NCBI GenBank assembly: GCA_949297015.1
Contig: CASFRF010000058.1
Span: 1 to 60,381 of the forward strand
Length of the DNA stretch: 60,381 nucleotides
Direction of reading: 5' to 3'
Source of the DNA: an uncultured bacterium
GTDB lineage: Bacteria > Verrucomicrobiota > Lentisphaeria > Victivallales > Victivallaceae
In this document: positions 1 through 9,145 of the stretch, one piece after another
Layout: each line of letters opens with the position of its first letter
Numbering within the stretch: the stretch's first letter is position 1
Notes under the pieces: model-generated
The model's input: only the letters and a program-made list of their open reading frames with translations
Databases searched by the model: none
What the model was told of the DNA's origin: nothing
Position numbers and translations under genes: made by a program

Positions 1-1540
1 GCACGATCTCGGGCGCGCCCTTGACGTGCAGCACCCAGCCGCCGCCGGCGCTGCGGCCCAGCGTCGCCATGAATTTGTTGCGGGTGGTGAAACTCAGCTG
101 CGAAACCAGCGTAAAGGACTCCCGCAGCGCCCGGTAGTCGCCCCCCTGCTGCGCCAGATGGAGCAGCAGCGCCCCCTCGGTCGGATTGCCGATCGGGCGC
201 GGCGGAGCGCCTTCAATCAGCTCCAGCTGGGCGGTGCTGTTGGCCGCGATCGCCTCGGCGATCAACTCCGGCGCGACGCCGGGGAACTCGGCGGCGACCA
301 CGCTCATTTGATTGTAGGTGAGCGTGCCGGTCTTGTCGGTACAGATCACGGTGGCCGCGCCGATGGTCTCGCAGGCGTGCATCCGGCGCACCAGATTGTG
401 TTCAGCGGTCATCTTGCGCATACCGTAAGCCAAGCTCAGCGTGACACTCATGACCAGCCCTTCGGGGACCGCCACCACGATCACCGCCACCGCGATCATG
501 AAGGCCTGCAGCAGCTTGTGCCCGGCCTCGGGCCCGATCCACGCCCGGAACTCCCAGGCGGGCACGCCGCAGCCGAAGACCGCGACCGCCCAGAAGACCA
601 GAAAGACCAGCAGCGCCAGCAGGACCAGATACCGGAATTGCCAGGTGCGCTCCCGCCGGACCGACAATCTCAGGAAGGAGGCCAGATCCTGCAGAATCGG
701 CTGCCAGACCTTGAACATCAGAATCACCACCGCCAGCCCGATGCCGACGGACATCCACCACTGTCCCGGACTCTGTTCCAGTTCGTGATTGACATAGGCC
801 CGCGTCAGCAGCGCCGCAAAGGTCAGCGCCGCCAGCCCGAACCCGACCACGCCGATCACCCGGCTCAGTTTGCCGAGCTGGCGGGTGAGCGGCGTCGGCT
901 CGTCTTCGCGGGTCATGGCGGCGCGCCCGGTGATGCCGATTTCGGTGGCGTCGCCGACCGCGGTCACCTCCATCAGCGCGCGGCCGTCGGCGATCAGGCA
1001 GCCGCGCAGCAGCTGATTGTTGCGGTAGGCGGTTCCGCTTTCGCCGTCGGGATCGGCCGATTTGGCGACCGGAACCGACTCCCCGGTCAGGCTCGACTGA
1101 TCGACCTCGCAGTTCATTGACTCCAGAATCACGCCGTCGGCGGGGATCTCCGCCCCGGTCTCCAGCTCGACCAGATCGCCGACCACCAGTTCGCGCAGCG
1201 GCACCTGATGGAATTCGCCGTCGCGGATCACGGTAAAGGGGGTGTCGTCGTGGACCACATTCAGCGCATCAAACTCGCGCCCGGCCCGGTATTCGTTGAG
1301 AAACGACAGCGCGGTCGCCAGCAGCACCGCCACGGCGATGCCGCCGCCTTCGAGCACCTCGCCGATCAGGATCGAGACGCCGGCGGCCAGCAGCAGAATC
1401 CGGATCACCGGATCATCGAACTTCCGGAAAAACTCCACATACCAGGGGGACCGCGGCGGGGGGGACATCACGTTGGCGCCGTGTTCGGCGCGGCTGCGTT
1501 CGACTTCGGCGGCACTCAAGCCGCGGCGGGCTTCACTCAT
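1..1540 (-). CDS. Calcium-type (P2B) cation-transporting P-type ATPase, N-terminal part
   Basis: About 513 residues of an ATP-driven inner-membrane cation pump; the C-terminal part lies beyond the window edge. The start is the ATG at 1540 with a GAGGAGAG ribosome site upstream. Seen in order: a hydrophobic pair near residues 45-80, an actuator domain with DQSSLTGES near 147-155, membrane segments at roughly 225-245, 260-275, 300-325 and 340-365, the VPEGL motif just before the phosphorylation site, and CTDKTGTLTYNQ with the phosphorylated Asp near residue 402. VPEGL together with this phosphorylation motif is typical of PMCA/PacL-like calcium ATPases, so Ca2+ export is the likely role. The ion is inferred from family only. 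It is transcribed divergently from aconitase from a promoter at 1585-1613. Confidence 0.9.
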   Translation of the reverse strand, partial: MSEARRGLSAAEVERSRAEHGANVMSPPPRSPWYVEFFRKFDDPVIRILLLAAGVSILIGEVLEGGGIAVAVLLATALSFLNEYRAGREFDALNVVHDDTPFTVIRDGEFHQVPLRELVVGDLVELETGAEIPADGVILESMNCEVDQSSLTGESVPVAKSADPDGESGTAYRNNQLLRGCLIADGRALMEVTAVGDATEIGITGRAAMTREDEPTPLTRQLGKLSRVIGVVGFGLAALTFAALLTRAYVNHELEQSPGQWWMSVGIGLAVVILMFKVWQPILQDLASFLRLSVRRERTWQFRYLVLLALLVFLVFWAVAVFGCGVPAWEFRAWIGPEAGHKLLQAFMIAVAVIVVAVPEGLVMSVTLSLAYGMRKMTAEHNLVRRMHACETIGAATVICTDKTGTLTYNQMSVVAAEFPGVAPELIAEAIAANSTAQLELIEGAPPRPIGNPTEGALLLHLAQQGGDYRALRESFTLVSQLSFTTRNKFMATLGRSAGGGWVLHVKGAPEIV

Positions 1541-1584
1541 CTTGGTCTTTCTCTCCTCGCTTTTCAACCTGAAGATTTCGTACT

Positions 1585-1613
1585 AATCTAGCGCCGTTCC
1601 CTCCGCTTTGCAA
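1585..1613 (-). promoter_or_regulatory. Sigma70-type promoter for the P2B ATPase gene
   Basis: On the minus strand, TTGCAA (1608-1613) and TAGATT (1585-1590) are separated by 17 bp, 45 bases upstream of the start codon. It lies back to back with the aconitase promoter. Confidence 0.55.
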
Positions 1614-1624
1614 CCCGCCCTCCC

Positions 1625-1653
1625 TTGAAAAATCGCTTTTTATCCGATATATT
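1625..1653 (+). promoter_or_regulatory. Sigma70-type promoter for acn-ung
   Basis: TTGAAA (1625-1630), a 17 bp spacer and TATATT (1648-1653), about 50 bases upstream of the aconitase ATG. Confidence 0.6.
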
Positions 1654-1704
1654 ACCGTCTTGGATTTCAACCGCAGTCAGGAACACAGAAAACGAGGTGA
1701 AGGC

Positions 1705-3648
1705 ATGGCCAGAGGGACCGTTGTACAGAAAATCATCGACCGCCACTACGTCTCCGGCGACAAAATCGCCGGCGCACCGGTCGCCGTCCGCATCGACCAG
1801 ACCCTGACCCAGGACGCCACCGGCACCATGGCCTATCTGGAGCTGGAGGCGATGCGGGTCGACCGGGTCCGGACCGAACTGTCGATCTCCTACGTCGATC
1901 ACAACATGATGCAGAACGGTCCGGAAAACCGCAACGACCACCTCTATCTGCAGTCGGTGGCGGCGGCCAAGGGCGTCTATTTTTCACCGCCGGGCAACGG
2001 CATCTGCCATCAGGTCCATCTGGAGCGTTTCGGGGCTCCGGGCAAAACGCTGCTCGGCTCGGACAGCCACACCCCCACCGGCGGCGGCATCGGCATGATG
2101 GCGATTGGCGCCGGCGGGCTGGATGTCGCCCTGGCCATGGCCGGGCGGCCCTTCACCCTGCCCTATCCCAAAGTGATCGGAGTCCGGCTCAGCGGCCGGC
2201 TCCGCCCCTGGTGCGCGGCCAAGGACGTGGTGCTCAAGATGCTGGAAATCCTGACCACCCGCGGCAACGTCGGCAGCATTGTCGAGTACTTCGGGCCGGG
2301 GGTGGCCACGCTCTCGGTGCCGCAGCGCGCGACCATCACCAACATGGGGGCCGAGCTCGGAGTCACCACCTCGCTGTTCCCCTCCGACGACCGGACCCGG
2401 CAGTTCCTGGAGGCACAGGGCCGCGGCGCGGCCTTCACCCCCCTGACCGCCGATCCCGACGCCGAATACGACCGGGTGATCGAGATCGATCTCGACGCCA
2501 TCGTGCCGCTGGCCGCCTGCCCCTCCAGTCCGGATCAGATCAAGACCATCGAGGAGCTCCGGGGCACCCCGGTCGGCCAGGTGCTGATCGGCAGCTGCAC
2601 CAACAGTTCGTTCCGCGACCTGGCGCTGGTGGCCACAGTGCTCAAGGGCCGCACCGTCTCGCCCGATCTGACGCTCGCCATCGCGCCCGGCAGCCGTCAG
2701 GTGCTGGAGATGCTGGCAGGCAACGGCATGCTGGCCGACCTGATCGCCGCCGGAGCCCGGATCCTGGAAACCGGCTGCGGCCCCTGTATCGGTCAGGGCC
2801 AGAGTCCGGCCGACGACACGGTCTCGGTGCGGACCTTCAACCGCAACTTCGCCGGGCGGACCGGCACCAAGGGCGACCGCGCCTATCTGGTCAGTCCGGA
2901 GACGGCGGTGGCCGCCGCGCTCACCGGCTGTTTCACCGATCCCCGGTCGCTGGGCATCGACTATCCGGAGATCCCCGAAGTGGAGCAGTTCCCGGTCAAC
3001 GACAATTTGATCATTCCGCCGGTTGCGCACTTCGACGGTGAGATCATCCGCAAACGGACCATCGGCGAACCGCCGCTGAACCAGCCGTTGCCGGAGGACC
3101 TCGACGGCGTGACCGTGATCAAGGTCGGCGACAAAATCACCACCGATCACATCATGCCGGCGGGCGTCCACTTGAAATTGCGCAGCAACATTCCGGCCTA
3201 CTCCAAGGTGGTCTTCGAGTGCTTCAACGAGCCGGGGCGGCCGACCTTTGCGGAGCGGGCGGCGGCGGTGCGCGACGCGGGCCGTCACGGCGTCATCGTG
3301 GGTCGCGACAGCTACGGTCAGGGCTCCTCGCGCGAACACGCGGCGATCTGCCCGATGTATCTGGGGATCAAGGCGGTGATCGCGCTGGCCATCGAGCGGA
3401 TCCACCGGGCCAATCTGGTGAACTTCGGAATCGTGCCGCTGCTCTTCAGCGATCCGGCCGACTACGACCGGGTGGCAGAGGGAGACACCATCCGGATCGA
3501 GAAACTCCGCACCCAGCTTCAGCCCGGGAAACCGGTGGCGGCCGTGCTGGTCAAGGCGGACGGACGGGAGTTCCCGCTCACGCTCAAGCACACGCTTTCG
3601 GCCCGCGATCTGGAGATCATTCTGGCCGGCGGCATGCTCAATTGCTGA
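1705..3648 (+). CDS. acn: Aconitate hydratase
   Basis: A 647-residue [4Fe-4S] hydro-lyase interconverting citrate and isocitrate in the cytoplasm. The single chain carries the large-subunit-like domains followed by the swivelling small domain. The cluster cysteines are visible: GSCTNSS (C298) and GCGPCIG (C358, C361). SDSHTPTGGGIG lies in the N-terminal part and the substrate-binding DSYGQGSSREHAA in the C-terminal domain. The length fits the shorter bacterial aconitase class of about 640-660 residues rather than the 890-residue AcnA. ATG 1705 is preferred over an in-frame start at 1660 because AGGTGA lies just upstream of it. The gene overlaps ung by 7 bases. A second member of the superfamily, leuCD, lies at 47971-49786. 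Confidence 0.93.
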   Translation: MARGTVVQKIIDRHYVSGDKIAGAPVAVRIDQTLTQDATGTMAYLELEAMRVDRVRTELSISYVDHNMMQNGPENRNDHLYLQSVAAAKGVYFSPPGNGICHQVHLERFGAPGKTLLGSDSHTPTGGGIGMMAIGAGGLDVALAMAGRPFTLPYPKVIGVRLSGRLRPWCAAKDVVLKMLEILTTRGNVGSIVEYFGPGVATLSVPQRATITNMGAELGVTTSLFPSDDRTRQFLEAQGRGAAFTPLTADPDAEYDRVIEIDLDAIVPLAACPSSPDQIKTIEELRGTPVGQVLIGSCTNSSFRDLALVATVLKGRTVSPDLTLAIAPGSRQVLEMLAGNGMLADLIAAGARILETGCGPCIGQGQSPADDTVSVRTFNRNFAGRTGTKGDRAYLVSPETAVAAALTGCFTDPRSLGIDYPEIPEVEQFPVNDNLIIPPVAHFDGEIIRKRTIGEPPLNQPLPEDLDGVTVIKVGDKITTDHIMPAGVHLKLRSNIPAYSKVVFECFNEPGRPTFAERAAAVRDAGRHGVIVGRDSYGQGSSREHAAICPMYLGIKAVIALAIERIHRANLVNFGIVPLLFSDPADYDRVAEGDTIRIEKLRTQLQPGKPVAAVLVKADGREFPLTLKHTLSARDLEIILAGGMLNC

Positions 3649-4352
3649 CCGTCGAGGACATCCCGGCGAGCTGGCGGCGGGTGCTCGAACTCCCGCCGCT
3701 GGAGCAGCTCTTCGCCTTCGTCGAACGCGAACGCCGCGACTGCGAGGTCTTCCCGCCCGAGGACCGGGTCTTCGCGGCGCTGGCGGCCACGCCGCCGGAG
3801 CGGGTCCGCGCCGTGCTGCTCGGGCAGGATCCCTATCACGACCGGGGGCAGGCCCAGGGGCTGGCCTTTTCGGTGCCCCGGGGCTGCAAACTGCCGCCCT
3901 CGCTGCGCAACATCTTCCGCGAACTGGTCGATGATCTGGGCGGGGAGATGCCGGAGTCGGGAGATCTCTCCGCCTGGGCCGAGGAGGGAGTGCTGCTGCT
4001 GAATCCGGTGCTGACCGTCCGCGCGCACGCTCCGGGCAGCCACCGGGGCCGGGGCTGGGAGGCCTTTACCGACGCGGTGATCCGGGCGGTGAACGCCGGT
4101 CCGCGGCCGGTGGTCTTTCTGCTCTGGGGGGCGGAGGCGCAGAAGAAGCAGACGTTGATCGATCAGCGCCGTCACCGGGTGATCCTGGGCATCCACCCCT
4201 CGCCGCTGGCGGCCTACCGGGGGTTCTTCGGCAGCCGCCCCTTCTCCCGGACCAATGAACTGCTGCGGGAACTCGGGCGACCGCCGCTGACCTTTGCGCT
4301 GCCGGGGCGGGACCGGCGATCGGCGGAAGAGCTAGGACTCCAGTTCCAGTAA
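3642..4352 (+). CDS. ung: Uracil-DNA glycosylase, family 1
   Basis: A 236-residue base-excision-repair enzyme that removes uracil from DNA. The family 1 motifs are complete: GQDPYH with the catalytic Asp near residue 63, GLAFSV, GVLLLNPVLTV, VVFLLWG, and HPSPL with the catalytic His near the C terminus followed by RGFFGSRPFS. The start is taken as TTG 3642, which overlaps the aconitase stop and gives a normal family length. A CTG follows directly, and no ATG is available before the conserved core. The position suggests translational coupling to acn. The 3' end overlaps the convergent rmuC by 21 bases. Confidence 0.93.
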   Translation: MLTVEDIPASWRRVLELPPLEQLFAFVERERRDCEVFPPEDRVFAALAATPPERVRAVLLGQDPYHDRGQAQGLAFSVPRGCKLPPSLRNIFRELVDDLGGEMPESGDLSAWAEEGVLLLNPVLTVRAHAPGSHRGRGWEAFTDAVIRAVNAGPRPVVFLLWGAEAQKKQTLIDQRRHRVILGIHPSPLAAYRGFFGSRPFSRTNELLRELGRPPLTFALPGRDRRSAEELGLQFQ

Positions 4353-5537
4353 TCGGTTGGCCTCGGCGTCCGGCAGCTCCTGAACCTCGCGCAGCTTGCG
4401 GCCGATGGCCCGGACCCGGACCTGGGTCTTTTCGATCGACTCCGAGGCCTTGCGCAGCCGGTCGTTGACGTTGTCCAGCGCTTCGGCGTACTTGAGCCAT
4501 TCGGCCTTGACCGCCTCCAGCAGCTTCCAGACCTCGCCCGAGCGCCGCTCGATCGCCAGAGTCCGGAATCCGAGCTGCAGACTGTTCAGAATCGACCACA
4601 GCGTGGTCGGCCCGGCCACCACGATGCGCAGCTCGGTCTGCAGATAGTCGGCCAGCCCCGGGCGCCGCACCACCTCCGCGAACAGCCCCTCGGTGGGCAG
4701 AAACAGCAGCGCGAAGTCGGTGGTGACCGGCGGATTCACATACTTGTCGCGAACCGACCGCGCCATCGCCTTGAGATTCTGTTCGAGCAACCGCGCCGAT
4801 TGCTCCGCGGCGGCGGCGTCGGCCGCGTCGCGCGCGTCCAGCAGCCGCTGGTAGTCCTCCGCCGGGAATTTGGCGTCGATCGGCAGGTACAGCGGTTCGG
4901 AGTCCTCACGCTGTCCCGGCAGCCGGATGGCGAACTCGACGCGGTCCTGATTGCCCTTCGGCGAAAAATTGGTCACATACTGGGCCGGAGTGAGCACCTG
5001 TTCCAGCAGCGCCCCCAGCTGCACCTCGCCCCAGGTGCCGCGGGTTTTGACGTTGGTCAGCACCCGTTTGAGATCGCCCACGCCGGAGGCCAGATTGCGC
5101 ATCTCGCCCAGTCCCTGATAGACCTGCTCCAGCCGCTCGGAGACCAGCTTGAAGGAGTCGCGCAGCCGCTGATCCAGCGTCTGCTGCAACTTCTCGTTAA
5201 CGGTGGCGCGCATCTCCTCGAGCTTGGCGGTGTTTTCCTGACGCAATTCGCGCAACTTCTCCCCGAGCGCCTGACGCATGCGCGAGAGCTCCTGCTGCAC
5301 GCTTTCGGTCTGCAGCTTGACCCCGAGCAGCTGGGAGTCGTTGAAGTTCTTGAGCGTCTGCCCCAGCTCGCCGCGGTTTCGCGCCGCCTCCTCCCGCTGC
5401 TGCGCCGCCAGCCGGTCCAGCGCCGTCATCCACGCCGAAAGGTCGGGCGCCGGCGGCCGCCGGAACCACAACGCCGCCACCGCGGCCAGAGTCAGCGCCT
5501 GACCGCCCAGCAACAGAAATAACCAAACCGTTTCCAT
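4332..5537 (-). CDS. rmuC: RmuC-family DNA recombination protein
   Basis: 401 residues. The protein starts with one N-terminal membrane segment (about residues 4-24), continues with a long coiled-coil region (about 35-150) and ends in the RmuC nuclease-like domain, which contains TWGEVQLGALLEQVL and YLPIDAKFPAEDYQRLL. In E. coli RmuC limits inversion at short inverted repeats. A nuclease role is inferred from fold similarity to restriction-type enzymes. The ATG at 5537 starts directly at the membrane anchor; an upstream in-frame ATG at 5642 would add a non-homologous tail across the promoter. The 3' end overlaps ung. Confidence 0.9.
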   Translation of the reverse strand: METVWLFLLLGGQALTLAAVAALWFRRPPAPDLSAWMTALDRLAAQQREEAARNRGELGQTLKNFNDSQLLGVKLQTESVQQELSRMRQALGEKLRELRQENTAKLEEMRATVNEKLQQTLDQRLRDSFKLVSERLEQVYQGLGEMRNLASGVGDLKRVLTNVKTRGTWGEVQLGALLEQVLTPAQYVTNFSPKGNQDRVEFAIRLPGQREDSEPLYLPIDAKFPAEDYQRLLDARDAADAAAAEQSARLLEQNLKAMARSVRDKYVNPPVTTDFALLFLPTEGLFAEVVRRPGLADYLQTELRIVVAGPTTLWSILNSLQLGFRTLAIERRSGEVWKLLEAVKAEWLKYAEALDNVNDRLRKASESIEKTQVRVRAIGRKLREVQELPDAEANRLLELES

Positions 5538-5547
5538 AATGATTGAT

Positions 5548-5576
5548 AATATTTCCCGCTGCGCCCGGCTTGTCAA
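5548..5576 (-). promoter_or_regulatory. Sigma70-type promoter for rmuC
   Basis: Minus strand: TTGACA (5571-5576), 17 bp, AATATT (5548-5553), ending 11 bases before the rmuC ATG. The predicted leader is therefore very short or absent, which fits the lack of a clear ribosome site. Confidence 0.45.
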
Positions 5577-5628
5577 TCCCAACGCGGGAAAAAACCGGAG
5601 AAAAAACGGCGGAAAAAGCGAAATAAAA

Positions 5629-5656
5629 TTGCAATTCTCCAAAACGCGGGTACTTT
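5629..5656 (+). promoter_or_regulatory. Sigma70-type promoter for the symporter-tsaC pair
   Basis: TTGCAA (5629-5634), a 16 bp spacer and TACTTT (5651-5656), about 75 bases before the symporter ATG. Confidence 0.45.
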
Positions 5657-5730
5657 AAACTCCGATTTGTTCCGGAGTCCACTCCGGCATGAACGGTCAA
5701 AAAAATTAACAGGGAGCAGACGCGAATCGT

Positions 5731-7530
5731 ATGGAGGAGTTGACCGCCGCCGTCGAACCGGTCCGGCACGCGACGCAGGCGCTCAATCTGGGGTTGACCC
5801 AGGGGACGCTGCAGATGTTGTGGGTCGGAATTGTCATCTACATGATCGGCATGCTGCTGGTGGGCTTCTGGTGCAGCCGCCGGATCAAGGGGCTGGGGGA
5901 TTTTCTGGTGGCCGGGCGGCGCCTGCCGCTGTGGATGGCCACCGCCACACTGCTGGCCACCTGGTTCGGCGCAGGTTCCAGCATGGGGGTGGCGGCAACC
6001 GTCTATTCGGGAGGCCTCGGCGACGTGATCGCCGACCCCTTCGCCGCCTCGCTGAGCCTGATCATCGCCGGAGTCTTCGTGGTCGGGCTGCTGCGCCGCG
6101 CCAAGTGTCTGACCGTCACCGACATCGTCAGCCGCCGCTACGGCAAGTGGGCCGGAGTCTACACCTCCTTGTGGATGGTTCCGGTCTACGTCGGCTGGCT
6201 CGGTGCGCAGGTCATGGGCATGGGCATCATCCTTCAGATTCTGACCGGCATGGACAAACTCTACGGCACGCTGATCGCGGCGGCGGTGGTGCTCACCTAC
6301 ACCATGGTCGGCGGCATGTGGGCGGTGACCATGACCGATGTGATCCAGGTCTCGCTGATCGTGCTCGGGCTGCTGGTCATCGTCCCCGGCGCGGTCCATC
6401 AGGCCGGCGGCTGGAACGAGGTCTTCGCCCGGGTGCCCGCCGCGGAACTCTCACTCGCGCCCGGTCCCGAGGTGACCGGGTTGACCGATCTGGTCTACTA
6501 CTGCGGCAGCTGGATCGTCATGGGGCTGGGCTGCGTGGTCGGGCAGGACGTGATCCAGCGGGCGCTCTCCAGCCGCAACGATCAGATTGCGGTCTCCAGC
6601 TCGATCATGGCCGGCTTCTTCTACGCGGCCATCGCCCTGGTGCCGATCACCATCGGTTTCGCCGCCCGCATCGTCTTCGCCCGCCACGGCGTCGAGCTGA
6701 GCGGCGATCTGGAAAATCAGGTGCTGCCCAACATGGCGATTCTGATCCTCGGGCAGCTCCACCCGATCATTCTGGTGCTCTTCCTGAGCGCCCTGATTTC
6801 GGCGATCATGAGCTCGGCCGACAGCTCGCTGCTGGCCGGTTCCTCGCTGCTGGTCAACAACGTGATCAGCCCGCTGTTTCCGCGGCTCAACGACTCCCGG
6901 CTGCTGGGCATCACCCGGATCACCACACTGCTGCTGACCATCATCGCCATGTTTCTGGCGCTCAAGGTGGACAGCATCTACCGGCTGATGATCAACAGCT
7001 GGGCCTCGCAGCTGGTGATCATCTTCATCCCGGTGATCACCGCGCTCTACGTCCCCAAAGCCTCCAAGAACTGCGCCTGGGCGGCGATGGCCGTGGCCAC
7101 CGTCTTCTGGCTGACCTACGTCTTCTTCGACGCGGCGGGCATCGAACTGACCCTCGGCTCGCTGGTCGAGAGCGGCATGACGGTCCGGGAACTGGTCAAC
7201 TCCGGAATCGACTGGACGCCCTACCTCACCGGGCCGCTGCCGGCGGGCGACACGCTGCTGAGCGACCTGGCCGCCGCGGAGACCTTCCAGCTCGACGCGG
7301 CCTCCGAGGTGCTGCTCACCAGCGGCCAGACCCCGTTCCGGCTGCTGCTCAACTCCGATCCCTTCGACCGGGCGCTGACCTGCGGCGCCGTCTACGGCTT
7401 TGTCGCCGGGCTGCTGGCCTTCCTCTTCGCCTATCTCGGCGAGCGGATCCCCCACTGGATCGAATTTTGGGGACACTTCTTCGCCGGAGTCCGCCGGGCG
7501 CTGGGCGTTCCGCCGGAGGCGGGAGAGTGA
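5731..7530 (+). CDS. Sodium:solute symporter (SSS family)
   Basis: A 599-residue inner-membrane transporter with about 13-14 hydrophobic segments. The family signature is clear: the GDFLVAGRRLP stretch after the first membrane segment, ATWFGAGSSMG, a GGMWAVTMTDVIQ region in the middle and the SSADSSLLAGSS stretch that contributes to the sodium site. It should drive uptake of a small solute with Na+, but the substrate cannot be read from the sequence. ATG 5731 is the annotated start. ATG 5815 is a possible alternative because AGGGG lies just before it. The last bases overlap tsaC in a GTGA arrangement, which suggests co-translation. Confidence 0.9.
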   Translation: MEELTAAVEPVRHATQALNLGLTQGTLQMLWVGIVIYMIGMLLVGFWCSRRIKGLGDFLVAGRRLPLWMATATLLATWFGAGSSMGVAATVYSGGLGDVIADPFAASLSLIIAGVFVVGLLRRAKCLTVTDIVSRRYGKWAGVYTSLWMVPVYVGWLGAQVMGMGIILQILTGMDKLYGTLIAAAVVLTYTMVGGMWAVTMTDVIQVSLIVLGLLVIVPGAVHQAGGWNEVFARVPAAELSLAPGPEVTGLTDLVYYCGSWIVMGLGCVVGQDVIQRALSSRNDQIAVSSSIMAGFFYAAIALVPITIGFAARIVFARHGVELSGDLENQVLPNMAILILGQLHPIILVLFLSALISAIMSSADSSLLAGSSLLVNNVISPLFPRLNDSRLLGITRITTLLLTIIAMFLALKVDSIYRLMINSWASQLVIIFIPVITALYVPKASKNCAWAAMAVATVFWLTYVFFDAAGIELTLGSLVESGMTVRELVNSGIDWTPYLTGPLPAGDTLLSDLAAAETFQLDAASEVLLTSGQTPFRLLLNSDPFDRALTCGAVYGFVAGLLAFLFAYLGERIPHWIEFWGHFFAGVRRALGVPPEAGE

Positions 7531-8150
7531 CGGTGCGGATTCTGGACTGCCGCACGCAGTTCGAGGAGGCGCTGACAGCCGCCCTCGAAACCCTGTCCCG
7601 CCCCGGCGGCGTGGTGGCGCTGCCCACCGAAACCGTCTACGGGCTGGTCGCCCGCGCCGACGACGCCCGGGCGATCGACCGGATCTACGAATTGAAGGTG
7701 CGGGAGCGGCGCAAACCGCTGGCCTGGTTTGTGGCCGACTGGCGGCAACTGGCCGGATATGGCGTCCGGCTGGACGGCTGGGTGGAGCGCCTGGCGGCGC
7801 GGCACTGCCCCGGACCGCTCACCGTGATCGCGCCCACGATGGCGGGCGGCACCCTCGGCTTCCGGGTTCCGGCGCACCGGTTTGTGCTGGCGCTGCTGAA
7901 CCGGCTGGGGGAACCGCTGGTCAACACCAGCGCGAACCACTCCGGAGACCCCAACGCCCTGACCTTGCGCGAAGCACTGGCCGGACTCTGCGGTGCCCCC
8001 GGACTGGCGGTGGAGGGCGGCCCGATCGCACCGGGCGCGCTGGCCTCCACCGTGGTGGACTGCACGGTCGATCCGCCCTGGATCCTGCGTCAGGGGGCAT
8101 TGACGCTGCCCGAGCTGAATCCGGAGGCTCCGCTCACCCCCGGCGATTGA
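7527..8150 (+). CDS. tsaC: Threonylcarbamoyl-AMP synthase (Sua5/YciO/YrdC family)
   Basis: 207 residues. The enzyme makes threonylcarbamoyl-AMP from threonine, bicarbonate and ATP, the first step of the t6A37 modification of ANN-decoding tRNAs. Seen: LPTETVYGL near residues 30-38, KVRERRKPL (the K/R motif that binds nucleotide and bicarbonate), CPGPLTVIAP, GFRVP and VNTSANHSG. The length fits the short TsaC form without the extra Sua5 domain. The start is GTG 7527, overlapping the symporter stop, with GGAGGCGGGA upstream. Another t6A gene, tsaB, is at 34318-34968. The 3' end overlaps the next minus-strand gene by 17 bases. Confidence 0.9.
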   Translation: MTVRILDCRTQFEEALTAALETLSRPGGVVALPTETVYGLVARADDARAIDRIYELKVRERRKPLAWFVADWRQLAGYGVRLDGWVERLAARHCPGPLTVIAPTMAGGTLGFRVPAHRFVLALLNRLGEPLVNTSANHSGDPNALTLREALAGLCGAPGLAVEGGPIAPGALASTVVDCTVDPPWILRQGALTLPELNPEAPLTPGD

Positions 8151-9144
8151 ACTCGGCCAGCGCCGCGAAGAAGGCGCGGACGTTGGTCATCGGGGTCCCC
8201 GGCGGGATGTCGCAGCCGGAGGAGAGCACGAAGTTGGGGTAGGGACGTCCCGCTTCCAACAGCTCGAGCACGGCCCGGGTCATCGACTCGGGAGTGCCGT
8301 TCTTGAACTCATCCACCGGGCTGATGTTGCCCATGATCAGCACGTCGGGCGGGATCTGCGGCCAGACCTCGGTCATCCGGACCGCGTTGCCGACGTGGAT
8401 CGCCCCGGCGCCGGTGGCCAGCCAGTCGGGGATCTGCCCGACGATGTTACCGCAGTTGTGGAGCACCACCAGAAACTCGTCGTCCTGCACCGCTTCGACC
8501 AGTTCCCGGACGTAGGAAGCGGCGAACTCGGCGCTCATCTCCGGCGAGAGCAGCCCCGCCGCCGGTTCCGCCACCACCAGACCGTTCGCGCCCGCCTCGC
8601 GGAAGGCGCGGGCGTAGGGCAGCAGAAAGTCGGTGGCCTTGCGCAGCAGCGCGTGCGCCGCTTCGGGCTCCAGCGCCGCGAGCATCATCATTTCGGTCAT
8701 ATCGTAGAGCCGTCCGGCCAGCGAAAAGGGTCCGATCATGCCGCCGAGCAGCGGGCGGTCGGTGAGTTTTTCGGCGCAGAGCCGGACGCACTTCAAGGTC
8801 TCGCCGGTCCGGGCCGCGCCCACCGGCGGCACGGCCAGCGCCGGAATCTCCTCCGGATCGCTCAGCAGCCGGGCGGTCACCGTCGGATTCTCATATTCGG
8901 AAAAACCGATCGGCGAGCCGAAGGCCTCGGCCTCCACCGACAGATCCATCATGGTCACCGCCGCGGCCGCGGGAATTTCGGCATTCAACGCCAGAATCGC
9001 CCGGGCCTGCAGCTCCCCGCTCTGAAACACCTCGCCGGGGCGCGCCCCGATCAACTCAATTCCCGGCGTGGTCATGATCGGCACCGCCACCCGTTCGGGG
9101 GCGGTCCGGATCCGGTCGGCCCACTGCTTCATCCTGATCTTCAT
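8134..9144 (-). CDS. URO-D-family methyltransferase (MtaA/CmuA-like)
   Basis: 336 residues of the uroporphyrinogen-decarboxylase fold, in the branch used by methylcobamide:thiol methyltransferases. The metal-binding signature is seen: LHNCGN near residue 228 and SSGCDIPPGTPM near residue 311. These give the His, Cys and Cys ligands expected for the zinc that activates the methyl acceptor thiol in MtaA-type enzymes. The likely role is methyl transfer to or from the corrinoid protein encoded upstream. ATG 9144 is preferred because GGAG lies 7 bases upstream; it begins 2 bases after the previous gene ends. The actual acceptor (coenzyme M, tetrahydrofolate or another compound) is unknown. True uroporphyrinogen decarboxylase is unlikely because of the context and the zinc motif. 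Confidence 0.82.
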   Translation of the reverse strand: MKIRMKQWADRIRTAPERVAVPIMTTPGIELIGARPGEVFQSGELQARAILALNAEIPAAAAVTMMDLSVEAEAFGSPIGFSEYENPTVTARLLSDPEEIPALAVPPVGAARTGETLKCVRLCAEKLTDRPLLGGMIGPFSLAGRLYDMTEMMMLAALEPEAAHALLRKATDFLLPYARAFREAGANGLVVAEPAAGLLSPEMSAEFAASYVRELVEAVQDDEFLVVLHNCGNIVGQIPDWLATGAGAIHVGNAVRMTEVWPQIPPDVLIMGNISPVDEFKNGTPESMTRAVLELLEAGRPYPNFVLSSGCDIPPGTPMTNVRAFFAALAEFNRRG

Positions 9145-9145
9145 C

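Noticed and set aside
1984..3591. A 535-codon minus-strand ORF opposite aconitase
   Set aside because: Antisense shadow of a fully recognisable aconitase; no domain and no ribosome site.
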